The translations under genes and the position numbers were made by a program. Shown here in pieces: positions 25,706 to 33,638 of a DNA stretch of 64,000 nt (positions within the stretch are counted from its first letter, which is position 1; every line of letters starts with the position of its first letter). The notes beneath the pieces were generated by a model. It did no database searches. It was not told the DNA's origin and saw nothing but the letters and a program-made list of their open reading frames with translations. The DNA is from CAXMRP01 sp965216515 (lineage in GTDB: Bacteria; Pseudomonadota; Alphaproteobacteria; Rhizobiales; Afifellaceae), in the NCBI GenBank assembly GCA_965216515.1, contig OZ244173.1, positions 1,364,001 through 1,428,000 of the forward strand, given 5' to 3'.

Positions 25706-26200
25706 ATGCGCGATCTCATCCTGCCCGCAACGATCCTCCTGACCGCCTGCGCGGCCATCGTCTACGCGTTTTTGCCCGCCACCTATTCCGGCGCAGCGAT
25801 GTTGCGCCCCGACGATCCGGCGACCGTTGCCACCGGCAAGACGGTCTATGCCGACGAGTGCGCATCCTGCCATGGCGCCAATGGCGAGGGCCAGGCCGGC
25901 TGGGACACCCCCGATGCCCATTCCGATCCCCTCGCACCACCCCATGACGGCACTGGCCACACCTGGCAGCATCCCGACCAGGCGCTGTTCCAGCTCACCA
26001 AGTTCGGGACATCGGCGATCATCTGCCGGACCCTGGATTCCGGCACCATGCCGGAATTTGGCGAACACCTCAGCGACGAGGCCGTCGTTGCGGTGCTGTC
26101 CTATATCAAGTCGCGGTGGCCGGCGGAGATCCGCGCCCGCCATGACCAGGTCAACGCCCGCTACGCCATGGGCACGCGCGATACCGGAACCGTCAAATAG
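25706..26200 (+). CDS. Class I c-type cytochrome, membrane-anchored or exported
   Basis: 164 residues with an N-terminal hydrophobic segment (LILPATILLTACAAIVYAFL) that may be a signal anchor or a lipoprotein-like leader. The haem site is CASCH (Cys52, Cys55, His56), and the likely axial Met is in DSGTMPEFG near 115. It is a single-haem periplasmic electron carrier. It is convergent with the SCO gene, 14 bases apart, and near the copper-insertion genes, so a link to cytochrome oxidase is plausible. Confidence 0.88.
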   Translation: MRDLILPATILLTACAAIVYAFLPATYSGAAMLRPDDPATVATGKTVYADECASCHGANGEGQAGWDTPDAHSDPLAPPHDGTGHTWQHPDQALFQLTKFGTSAIICRTLDSGTMPEFGEHLSDEAVVAVLSYIKSRWPAEIRARHDQVNARYAMGTRDTGTVK

Positions 26201-26214
26201 GTCCGGCCGCCCTT

Positions 26215-26811
26215 CTACCCCTTGGCGGCCAGCCGTTTCAATTTGGCGATCGCCGTATCGGTCGCCTCGCCCCAGGCGATGGTTCCGAAGAGCTTGCCCT
26301 CGTTATCAAGCAGGAACACCGTCGCAGTGTGATCCATCGTGTAGTCATCATCGCCTGTCGGCACTTTGCGTGCAAAAATGTTCGCCTGTTTGACATAGGC
26401 CGACACCTTGTCCGGATCGCCGGAAATACCGATTACCCGATCCGAAACCGAGGTCACATAGTCGCGCAGCACGTCCGGGGTGTCCCGTTGCGGATCGACG
26501 GTGACGAAATAGGCCCTGATCCGCTCGCCGTCCGGACCGAGTGCCTTGATCCATCCGTTCATCTCGAAAAGCGTGGTCGGGCACACTTCCGGACAATGGG
26601 TAAAGCCGAAGAACACCAGGGTCGGGCCGCCGGCAAATGCCGCTTCGGTGATGTCCCGGCCATCGTGATCGACGAGCGCGAACGGTCCGCCGAACGGACC
26701 GGAGGACACCGCCGGATTGCGGTCCGGCCAGACAAAAAGCGCCGCCATCACAACGATCACGGCAACGACGGCTCCCCAAAGGACATATCGCAGTGTTTTC
26801 AAAGCCACCAC
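26215..26811 (-). CDS. SCO1/SenC copper metallochaperone
   Basis: Start taken at a GTG at 26811 because AGGAG lies a few bases before it; an ATG at 26838 is in frame but has no such site. One N-terminal membrane helix (TLRYVLWGAVVAVIVVMAAL region) anchors a thioredoxin-fold domain with GFTHCPEVCP (the copper-binding CxxxC) and a distal His in MDHTATVFLLD. SCO proteins deliver Cu to the CuA site of cytochrome oxidase or reduce it, on the periplasmic face. It sits just downstream of a PCu(A)C gene on the same strand, the usual copper-delivery pair. Confidence 0.93.
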   Translation of the reverse strand: MVALKTLRYVLWGAVVAVIVVMAALFVWPDRNPAVSSGPFGGPFALVDHDGRDITEAAFAGGPTLVFFGFTHCPEVCPTTLFEMNGWIKALGPDGERIRAYFVTVDPQRDTPDVLRDYVTSVSDRVIGISGDPDKVSAYVKQANIFARKVPTGDDDYTMDHTATVFLLDNEGKLFGTIAWGEATDTAIAKLKRLAAKG

Positions 26812-26857
26812 CGTTCTCCTGATTGGCGGAACGGGCATGCCCGTTCCGCCGGTTCAT

Positions 26858-27355
26858 TCAGTTTTTGTGACCGGATTTGCCCATCATTGGCTCTTTGGTC
26901 CCGATCGCCGCGGCCGGCATGACCACCACCGCCGTTCCCGCCTTTTCGAAGGTCAGGGTCACCGCAACCTCATCGCCTTCGGCAATCGGCTCAGCCAGCC
27001 CCATGAACATGATATGGAAACCGCCCGGCTTCAGCACCACAGTCGCGCCGGCCGGAATTGCCAGACCGTCACCGAGCTTCCGCATCTTCATGACACCGTC
27101 GACAACCGACATTTCGTGTATCTCGGTCTTGCCGGCGCGTGCCGTTGCGGCCGCGACGAGGCGGTCGTCCTGCATCCCCGTATTTGTGATCGACAGATAG
27201 CCGCCGCCGGCCGGCGCACCGTCCGGTGTGGCGCGCGTCCAGGGTTGCTCGATCCGGAGCGGACCGATCATGGCATGTTTTTCATCCATCGCGATCGCCG
27301 CGGACGCCGAAGCCGCGCACACGAAGATCGCTGCGATTAACGCACTCGATTTCAT
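26858..27355 (-). CDS. PCu(A)C-type periplasmic copper chaperone
   Basis: 165 residues from the ATG at 27355. Signal peptide MKSSALIAAIFVCAASASA with cut near 20. The copper site follows the family pattern: HEMSVVDGVMKM then GGFHIMFMG (H-x-M ... M-x-M ... H-x-M). It passes Cu(I) to cytochrome oxidase with SCO, which follows 46 bases downstream. A His/Met-rich C-terminus (MMGKSGHKN) may help binding. Confidence 0.92.
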   Translation of the reverse strand: MKSSALIAAIFVCAASASAAIAMDEKHAMIGPLRIEQPWTRATPDGAPAGGGYLSITNTGMQDDRLVAAATARAGKTEIHEMSVVDGVMKMRKLGDGLAIPAGATVVLKPGGFHIMFMGLAEPIAEGDEVAVTLTFEKAGTAVVVMPAAAIGTKEPMMGKSGHKN

Positions 27356-27409
27356 CGATTGTCTCCTGCTGGTCTGTGTCAGCCGCTGCAAGCAGCCTTG
27401 ATCGGACGG

Positions 27410-27790
27410 TCAGGAGAGGGTCGGCGGTGCTCGGCTTGCCGGCCGCAGGCGGCGCGGAGGTGCAGGCAGCTCCAGTGTCGCGGTGACAGGCGCTGCGGCG
27501 GCTTGCGCACTGGGCAGGCCCGCCAGTATCGCGGTCCCATGGCAGGCGCCGCAACCGGCATGGGCGCAGCTCGTGCCGCACAGGCAAACCCCGTCATGGG
27601 CCCCGGCAGGCGATTGGGAATCCTCACCGGCGCCCAGGCACAGGCTGGCCACGAACGCATCGTCGGCGCCCGCCCAACTTGCCGCTGTCGGCAGGAGCGA
27701 CTGGAAGACGAGCACCAGAACGGCGAGCGCCACAAACCCGTGGCGCTCGCGGCGCAGACCACCAAGAAACGTCCGTGGCCGTTCGGCCAT
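27410..27790 (-). CDS. DUF2946-like small membrane/exported protein
   Basis: 126 residues with one N-terminal hydrophobic helix (FVALAVLVLVFQSLLPTAAS) and a Cys-rich stretch GVCLCGTSCAHAGCGACHG (five to six cysteines plus His) that could bind metal. The FVASLCLG segment resembles DUF2946 proteins, often found by copper chaperones in rhizobia-like genomes. It precedes the PCu(A)C and SCO genes on the same strand with a 54-base gap, so copper handling is a reasonable guess. The family call is tentative. Confidence 0.6.
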   Translation of the reverse strand: MAERPRTFLGGLRRERHGFVALAVLVLVFQSLLPTAASWAGADDAFVASLCLGAGEDSQSPAGAHDGVCLCGTSCAHAGCGACHGTAILAGLPSAQAAAAPVTATLELPAPPRRLRPASRAPPTLS

Positions 27791-27823
27791 CCTGTCGTGT
27801 ATCCTGTCCTCGTTGACCGCTAT

Positions 27824-28399
27824 TTAATCCCGATGATCCTCATGTTCCAGATCGCTGAGGTGCGACGATTCGTCGGCCGGCCGGCGCGCGACACCCCTGA
27901 CCATGCCGGACAGGGTGTCGATGCCGCCCTCGACCAGCGCCAGCGCCAGCAGCCGGGCCGGGTCCACCGGCCCGGGCAGCCGCACCGCCGACGTTTGCGC
28001 GGCTGAAAAGCCGGCGGGGCGGTAATAGGGCTCATCGCCCACCAGCAGGATGAAACGGTCGCCGGTGGCCGGCTCGCCGGCCCGCGCGGCGGCGACGGCC
28101 TGGTCCATCAGCGCCCGGCCTATTCCCCGGTTCTTGAGGCGCGGCGCGACCACCAGCGGACCAAGAAGCAGGCCGCCGGCGCGACCGGCAACGATCGGCG
28201 TCAAACGGACCGAACCGACAATATCGGCCTCCACCGCACCAACGAACGACAGCGCCATGTCGTGCTGCGCCTGCTCGCGTACCCGGAAAGCCGCCCGCGC
28301 CAGGGCGCCGGGCCCGAAGGCCTGCAATTGCAGCGCCGCGATTTTATCCTGGTCGCCGGACTGCTCCGGCCGAATGAGAAAACTGGAAGGAAGGGTCAT
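27824..28399 (-). CDS. GNAT family N-acetyltransferase (YhbS-like)
   Basis: 191 residues. LIRPEQSGDQDKIAALQLQAF, LGPLVVAPRLKNRGIGRALMD (acetyl-CoA loop, RGIGRA) and ILLVGDEPYYRPAGF are the YhbS-type pattern; in YhbS-like proteins GDxxYYxxFGF is highly conserved. The acceptor is unknown. It lies 33 bases upstream of the DUF2946-like gene on the same strand. Confidence 0.85.
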   Translation of the reverse strand: MTLPSSFLIRPEQSGDQDKIAALQLQAFGPGALARAAFRVREQAQHDMALSFVGAVEADIVGSVRLTPIVAGRAGGLLLGPLVVAPRLKNRGIGRALMDQAVAAARAGEPATGDRFILLVGDEPYYRPAGFSAAQTSAVRLPGPVDPARLLALALVEGGIDTLSGMVRGVARRPADESSHLSDLEHEDHRD

Positions 28400-28757
28400 G
28401 ATCCTGTACCTGCCGATAGCGACAACAAACGGATCAGGAGGGAACGGGATATCGTCTGCACCCGGTGATCCGTGGAACGAGCCTGCGCCCGACGGGCGCG
28501 CCGCATCATCCTCGTCGCAATCGCCAGACGTGAAGCCGGATCAACATGGGAACCGCCGGTATCACGACCCGGCCATTCCCGCAAGCACCCTGCCGCTCGT
28601 GAAACCCGATTAAAAGTCCATCATGTCGCACCGCCCTTGTCCGTGCCCCGGCCGGCCATAGATTGCATTGGCACACGCGACCCGCACCGGGACATGGCTG
28701 CGCCCATTGGACCGCACACAGACCCGGGCCGAAAACGGCAAAGCATGAGGAATTGAT
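28400..28757. other. 358-bp divergent intergenic region
   Basis: Lies between the GNAT gene (minus) and the glutathionyl-hydroquinone reductase gene (plus), so it must hold both promoters. A GCGCCC/GGGCGC inverted repeat with a 3-base loop sits at 28485-28499. I see no convincing -35/-10 pair and no gene. Confidence 0.5.
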
Positions 28758-29747
28758 ATGGGACGGCTGATCGATGGGGTGTGGTACGCCGGGGAGAGCG
28801 AGGCGAAGCAGCGCGATGGCCGGTTCGTTCGGGCCGAAACGCAGTTCCGCAACTGGATCACGCCCGACGGCGCGCCGGGACCTACCGGAAATGGTGGATT
28901 TCCGGCCGAATCGGGGCGTTACCACCTGTTCGTGTCCCTGGCATGCCCGTGGGCACACCGCACAATCATCTTTCGCATGCTGAAGGGCTTGAACCACCAT
29001 GTGAGCATCTCGGCCGTGGCCCCCGAATATCAGGAAAATGGATGGGAATTCAATGAGTTATGGCCAGATTCTCTGCTTGGATCTGCGCACCTTTTCGAAG
29101 TCTATCAGGCCGCCTGCGCCGACTATACCGGCCGCGCCACCGTACCGGTCCTGTGGGACAAGGCCCGCGGGACGATCGTCTCCAACGAGTCTGCGGAAAT
29201 CATACGCATGTTCAACGCCGCCTTCGACAAGGTCGGCGCGGAAGGGCCGGATTTCTTTCCCGCCGACCTGCGCGACGCCATTGAGGAAACCAACGACCGC
29301 ATCTACCGGACAGTCAACAATGGTGTTTATCGTTGCGGCTTCGCCCGCACCCAGGACGCCTACGATGACGCGTTTGCAGAGTTGTTCGAGACCCTCGACG
29401 ATATTGATAACCGATTGTCAAATCAGCGATTTCTGATCGGCGAGCGATTGACCGAGGCCGACTGGCGACTGTTTACGACCCTCGTTCGGTTCGATCCTGT
29501 CTACCACGGCCATTTCAAGTGCAACCGTCGCCGGATCAGCGATTATCCCAACTTGTCCAACTATGCGCGCGACCTGTACCAAATGCCCGGTATCGCCGAG
29601 ACGGTCGACATCGACCACATCAAGCGGCACTATTATTTCAGCCACGAATCCATCAATCCGACCCGGATCGTTCCCATCGGACCGGCCATCGATTACGCCC
29701 GCCCCCACGACCGCGGCCGCCTGCCGGCCCATGGCCTTCCGGGCTGA
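28758..29747 (+). CDS. Glutathionyl-hydroquinone reductase (ECM4/YqjG/PcpF family)
   Basis: 329 residues of glutathione S-transferase fold, Xi class. The active Cys is Cys63 in ACPWAHRT, the Xi-class CPWA motif; VPVLWDKARGTIVSNESAEIIRMFN is the GSH-binding part, and ERLTEADWRLFTTLVRFDPVYHGHFKCN and YFSHESINPTRIVP are C-terminal hallmarks. These enzymes reduce glutathionyl-hydroquinones to hydroquinones in the cytoplasm and work in quinone or chloroaromatic detoxification. It is monocistronic and convergent with the NUDIX gene 13 bases away. Confidence 0.93.
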   Translation: MGRLIDGVWYAGESEAKQRDGRFVRAETQFRNWITPDGAPGPTGNGGFPAESGRYHLFVSLACPWAHRTIIFRMLKGLNHHVSISAVAPEYQENGWEFNELWPDSLLGSAHLFEVYQAACADYTGRATVPVLWDKARGTIVSNESAEIIRMFNAAFDKVGAEGPDFFPADLRDAIEETNDRIYRTVNNGVYRCGFARTQDAYDDAFAELFETLDDIDNRLSNQRFLIGERLTEADWRLFTTLVRFDPVYHGHFKCNRRRISDYPNLSNYARDLYQMPGIAETVDIDHIKRHYYFSHESINPTRIVPIGPAIDYARPHDRGRLPAHGLPG

Positions 29748-29760
29748 AACGCGGCCACCC

Positions 29761-30234
29761 TCACCAGTGTGAATCCGGCGGCTCGCCCTCATAGAGTTCG
29801 CGCAGCCGGCGCCGGCTGGCATCGCTGAGATCATCGGGGAGATCGTCAAGCCCGAACAGACGGCACTCGGCAATCTCCAGGGATCGTTTCGGCCAGGTTT
29901 GCGGCAGATCGAATTCACCGCTCCGGAAAAACGCGACATGGTCGCGCGAACCCGGGTGCGGATTGCGATAAAATCCGAAAAGGGTTGGCATTTCAAAGAC
30001 TTCGATGCCAGTCTCTTCACGCACCTCGCGCCGCGCCGCCTCGCCGGCAGTCTCGCCGCCATCGACCCCGCCGCCGGGGAAATGCCATCCCGGCAGATAA
30101 GTATGGCGCACCAGCACAACGCCGCCGTCCTTTTCCAGCACCACCCGAACCCCGAGTGTAATCCCGGCCCGGAAACGCCGCCACAATCCATGCCCGCGCT
30201 GCAGGATTCGGATCGGAACATACCTCCCGGTCAT
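29761..30234 (-). CDS. NUDIX hydrolase
   Basis: 157 residues from the ATG at 30234 (upstream in-frame ATG at 30288 would overlap the divergent gene). It has LPGWHFPGGGVDGGE and REVREETGIEV, a complete NUDIX box (GX5EX7REUXEEXGU). The ITLGVRVVLEKDGGVVLVRHTYLPGW context resembles ADP-ribose/NDP-sugar or unspecific (d)NTP hydrolases. It is divergent from the metallophosphoesterase gene (68 bases). Confidence 0.88.
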   Translation of the reverse strand: MTGRYVPIRILQRGHGLWRRFRAGITLGVRVVLEKDGGVVLVRHTYLPGWHFPGGGVDGGETAGEAARREVREETGIEVFEMPTLFGFYRNPHPGSRDHVAFFRSGEFDLPQTWPKRSLEIAECRLFGLDDLPDDLSDASRRRLRELYEGEPPDSHW

Positions 30235-30302
30235 GAGTGCGCGGCAACTTCCATTGCCGATTGTCGATTGCGGTTCGCCGCCCGGCACGCTACCCGGTCG
30301 CC

Positions 30303-31268
30303 ATGTTTCGCTTGGCTCATCTCTCCGATATCCATCTCGGTCCCCTGCCCCCGGTGCGCCGTATCGACCTGATGTCGAAACGCCTAACCGGCTACATCAA
30401 CTGGCACCGGAACCGCAAGGATGATGGGGCCGGCACACGGCAGCTGCGGCTTGTCGCCGATATGAGATCGCATCAGCCGGACCATATCGCGATCACAGGC
30501 GATCTCGTTAATATCGGTCTGCCGGCCGAGATCGACAATGCCCGGGCCTGGCTGGAAAGCCTGGGGCCGCCGGACAAGGTGACCGTCATTCCCGGCAATC
30601 ATGATGCCTATGTGCGCTCAAGCATCGAAACCTATCTTTCAGCCTGGCAACCTTTCATGCGCGGCGATTCCGATCTCGCCGCCGCGCCGACGTCAGCCGC
30701 CTTTCCCTTTCTGCGCCGGCGCGGAAGGATCGCATTGATCGCGGTGTCCACGGCATTAGCGACGCCGCCGTTCATGGCCACCGGCACGATCGGCAGCGCC
30801 CAGTTGCGCGCGCTTGCCGAGCTTCTTCGCCTGGCCGGCCGCCAGGGGCTCTTCCGCATTGTGCTGATTCACCATCCGCCGCTTCCAAAACCGTTGTGGC
30901 GCCGCACCCGCCGGTTGACCGACGCGGCGAATTTTCGCGACGTTATTGCCGCCGAAGGGGCCGGCCTTGTGCTTCATGGCCACGATCATGAACGGTCGCT
31001 GGCAATGATCGATGGCCCCAACCACCCGGTCCCGGTCATCGGCGTTCCGGCCGCCAGCGGATCGGCACACGCCGCCGACAGGCACGCCGGCGAAAAGGCG
31101 TCAGGGTACGCGTTGCATGAAATCGAAGCCGCAAACACCGGATATCGGGTGACCACCATCCACCGTGCAAATGTCAGCGGCGACGCATTCGAAGATGTCG
31201 AACGCATTCAATTCCAGCAACCCAACGAACCCGGACGCGTTGATCACCCGACCGCGACCCAGGCATAG
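30303..31268 (+). CDS. Metallophosphoesterase (calcineurin-like)
   Basis: 321 residues from the ATG at 30303. The five motifs are in order: LSDIHLG, ITGDLVN, IPGNHDAY, LIHHPP and LHGHDHERS, for a dinuclear metal site. It resembles class III cyclic-nucleotide phosphodiesterase-like or DNA-repair-exonuclease-like phosphoesterases; the substrate is not clear. Its 3' end overlaps the end of the next, convergent gene by 25 bases. Confidence 0.9.
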   Translation: MFRLAHLSDIHLGPLPPVRRIDLMSKRLTGYINWHRNRKDDGAGTRQLRLVADMRSHQPDHIAITGDLVNIGLPAEIDNARAWLESLGPPDKVTVIPGNHDAYVRSSIETYLSAWQPFMRGDSDLAAAPTSAAFPFLRRRGRIALIAVSTALATPPFMATGTIGSAQLRALAELLRLAGRQGLFRIVLIHHPPLPKPLWRRTRRLTDAANFRDVIAAEGAGLVLHGHDHERSLAMIDGPNHPVPVIGVPAASGSAHAADRHAGEKASGYALHEIEAANTGYRVTTIHRANVSGDAFEDVERIQFQQPNEPGRVDHPTATQA

Positions 31269-31918
31269 ACCAGAAGCAGGAATATCCCGGCCAGCACACC
31301 CAGGCCGAATCCGGCGCCGGCCCAGAATATGCCCTGCATGGCCTGCGAGGGCGCATTGTGCGGATGCCGGGATGTCGCAGCCGATAGCCGGGAAATCGAT
31401 CCGTCCGGGCGCAATGCGTTCCGCTTGCCGCCCGTTTCCGCGCCTTGCCGGATCGCACCCGCCGGCAACTGGCCATCCTGCGCCTGCCTGTCGACGATGC
31501 GTTCGGCGACATGCTGCGTGACGGCGTCGGCGACAACATCCACATCGACGGATTCCAGCAGCACATGGCGCTCGCCATAGCCTTCCGCGACAATGAGATA
31601 CGTTCGCAAATCGTCCGCAATCTCGACATGTGTTCTGTGATCGATCACGTAACGCGATGGCACGGCCGGCGTCACCGCAAGCACGAATTCCCCGCCTGGC
31701 CGCGGCAAATCATCGAACACGCCCGCCAATGCCTCGCAGAGCAGCATCAGCCGGAACGCGATCTCACGCGCAACCTGGGAATTGTCCGCCGGCGCGCCGC
31801 GGGCCGCACCGGAATTGTCGCCGCTTTCGACGGCGTTTTCCCGAGCCGCTTGCGCGGCACGGATGGCAAGTTGAAGATTACGGTCGCCCTGCCCCGTATT
31901 ACGCCCGGTACTTCCCAT
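31244..31918 (-). CDS. Unrecognised protein with a single C-terminal membrane helix
   Basis: 224 residues. I do not recognise a family. About 40-145 is a mixed domain with acidic character (EVALAVTPAVPSRYVIDHRTHVEIADDL-type strands and repeated VDVDVVADAV), 150-195 is polar and probably unstructured, and 196-224 is one strong helix (GIFWAGAGFGLGVLAGIFLLL) ending at the stop. No signal peptide. That layout is a tail-anchored inner-membrane protein facing the cytoplasm. Codon choice looks like its neighbours. The start may be later than 31918. It converges on and overlaps the phosphoesterase gene by 25 bases, and is divergent from the YbaK-like gene. Confidence 0.55.
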   Translation of the reverse strand: MGSTGRNTGQGDRNLQLAIRAAQAARENAVESGDNSGAARGAPADNSQVAREIAFRLMLLCEALAGVFDDLPRPGGEFVLAVTPAVPSRYVIDHRTHVEIADDLRTYLIVAEGYGERHVLLESVDVDVVADAVTQHVAERIVDRQAQDGQLPAGAIRQGAETGGKRNALRPDGSISRLSAATSRHPHNAPSQAMQGIFWAGAGFGLGVLAGIFLLLVYAWVAVG

Positions 31919-32055
31919 CTACTCCCGGCTTCCCGTCTGTTTCCCGGCGCCGCAATTCACGTTATCAGGTCAAACGCGCCGGTTGAAGGTGCCATCGCGC
32001 AGACAAAGTCCCTGGCAACGCCCGGCAGCCATTGCGCAAAACCAGGAGCGGGAAC

Positions 32056-32541
32056 ATGAATGGCAGGACATCTGTCCGAAGCGTCGATCGCGTCCGGGAT
32101 GCCGCGCGTGCGGCCGGACTTGAGCTTCAAATCGTCACCATGCCACAGACCACGCGCACGGCGAACGATGCCGCGCGCGCCTGCGGATGTGCGGTCGGAC
32201 AGATCGTCAAATCCCTGGTGTTTCGCCTCGCCGACAGCCGCGCCCCGGTATTGATCCTTGTCTCCGGGGACAACCGTGTCGACACGGGGCTGGCCGCCTC
32301 CCAGATCGGCGAAGCCCTTGAGACGATGGATGCCAACGCGGTCCGCGCGGAAACCGGCTTTGCCATTGGCGGTGTTGCGCCATTTGGTGCCACAACGGCC
32401 CTGAAAGTCTATATGGATCGCGATCTGTTCGCGCATGACATTGTCTGGGCGGCAGCCGGAGCGCCCGACTGCGTTTTCCAGACGACCCCGGACGCGTTAT
32501 CGCAGGCTTGCCGCGCATTGACGATTGCGGTGTCACCATAG
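32056..32541 (+). CDS. YbaK/EbsC-family aminoacyl-tRNA deacylase-like protein
   Basis: 161 residues from the ATG at 32056, preceded by AGGAGCGGG. The domain shows ANDAARACGCAVGQIVKSLVF (conserved Lys of the editing domain), LVSGDNRVDTGLAA and ETGFAIGGVAPFG (GGVPP-like motif). YbaK/ProX proteins hydrolyse mischarged Cys/Ala-tRNAPro in trans; this branch, with the GxxxPFG motif, is typical of stand-alone deacylases. Monocistronic. Confidence 0.88.
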   Translation: MNGRTSVRSVDRVRDAARAAGLELQIVTMPQTTRTANDAARACGCAVGQIVKSLVFRLADSRAPVLILVSGDNRVDTGLAASQIGEALETMDANAVRAETGFAIGGVAPFGATTALKVYMDRDLFAHDIVWAAAGAPDCVFQTTPDALSQACRALTIAVSP

Positions 32542-32633
32542 ACGGGTCAAAATTGGCAACCACCCGATTGGCCGGCAGATCAGGAAATGCAAATGCACCT
32601 CCCGTGCACCACCTCCGATAAGATTGGCGAGCG

Positions 32634-33617
32634 ATGCTTGTTTCCGCCGGCGAAAGCCTGATTGACCTGATCCAGCGACCGTCAGACGGTCCCAATCCGC
32701 TCTACGAAGCGGCACCCGGCGGTTCACCTTACAACTGCGCCTACGCCCTCGCGCGTCTGGGTGCGCCGGCCGGGTATCTGTGCCCGATATCGGGTGACGC
32801 GATGGGCAAGCTCCTGAGAAAGCGGGTCGGGGGATCCGGCCTCCGCATCCTGATCGACGAGCCAAGCGCCGCGCCCACATCCCTGGCTTGCGTATCGCTC
32901 GGACCGGATGGCCAGCCCGAATACCAGTTCTACCGGACCGGCACTGCGGATCGGGATATCTCCACCGAACGACTTCTTGCCGCCGTTCCGGAAACAACGA
33001 CACTGTTTAACACAGGTTCGCTGGCGTTGACCGACGATGCCGATGCGGCGATCTGGATCGCCGTCGCCGAAGCGCTGGCCAGACGGGATATGCTGATCTC
33101 CGTCGATCCGAATGTCCGGCCGCTGTTTGTCACCGACTGGAACGCCTACAAGGCCCGCATGTCAGGCCTCTTCGGTCACGCCGCCATCATCAAGATATCA
33201 GATGAGGATCTGGGCCATCTCGATCTGCCGCAGGATCCCGGTGACGCCGCGGCGCTTCTGTTGGGCAAATACGATTGCCGCCTCGTGGCGCTCACCTACG
33301 GCAGTTCCGGCGCAGTCATCGCCAATGCCGGCGGGCGCGTCCGCGTGCCGGTCTATTCACCGCCCGTGGTCGCCGACACGGTCGGCGCCGGCGATACTTT
33401 CATGGGCGGTCTGCTTGCCGAGCTTCATGACCGCAATGCCCTTTCAGCGAAAGGACTTGACCGGCTGACGGCCACCGACCTTGCCGAAATCGGCCGCTTT
33501 GCCTCAACCGCGGCGGGTCTGAACTGCGCGGAACAGGGATGTGTGCCACCGACACGCCAGGCGGTGCTTGAAACGATTGGCGGTGCCGGGCGCCGGTCCG
33601 GCGATCACGCCGGATAA
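32634..33617 (+). CDS. PfkB-family carbohydrate kinase (fructokinase-like)
   Basis: 327 residues of ribokinase fold. The opening MLVSAGESLIDLIQ with APGGSPYNCAYALARLG (about 35-51, PfkB signature 1) and the C-terminal VVADTVGAGDTFMGGLL (about 245-261, signature 2 with catalytic Asp in GAGD) are clear. Similarity of the GGSPxNxA region points to fructokinase or 2-keto-3-deoxygluconate kinase. It is convergent with the glycerate kinase gene, 21 bases away. The sugar is not determined. Confidence 0.9.
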   Translation: MLVSAGESLIDLIQRPSDGPNPLYEAAPGGSPYNCAYALARLGAPAGYLCPISGDAMGKLLRKRVGGSGLRILIDEPSAAPTSLACVSLGPDGQPEYQFYRTGTADRDISTERLLAAVPETTTLFNTGSLALTDDADAAIWIAVAEALARRDMLISVDPNVRPLFVTDWNAYKARMSGLFGHAAIIKISDEDLGHLDLPQDPGDAAALLLGKYDCRLVALTYGSSGAVIANAGGRVRVPVYSPPVVADTVGAGDTFMGGLLAELHDRNALSAKGLDRLTATDLAEIGRFASTAAGLNCAEQGCVPPTRQAVLETIGGAGRRSGDHAG

Positions 33618-33638
33618 TCGCCCCGGGATAGGGCGCGT

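Noticed and set aside
25365..25742. Repeat-encoded protein MSAAS-MSAAS-MSAAS
   Set aside because: The frame overlaps the end of the preceding gene and the start of the cytochrome gene without a ribosome site or family support.
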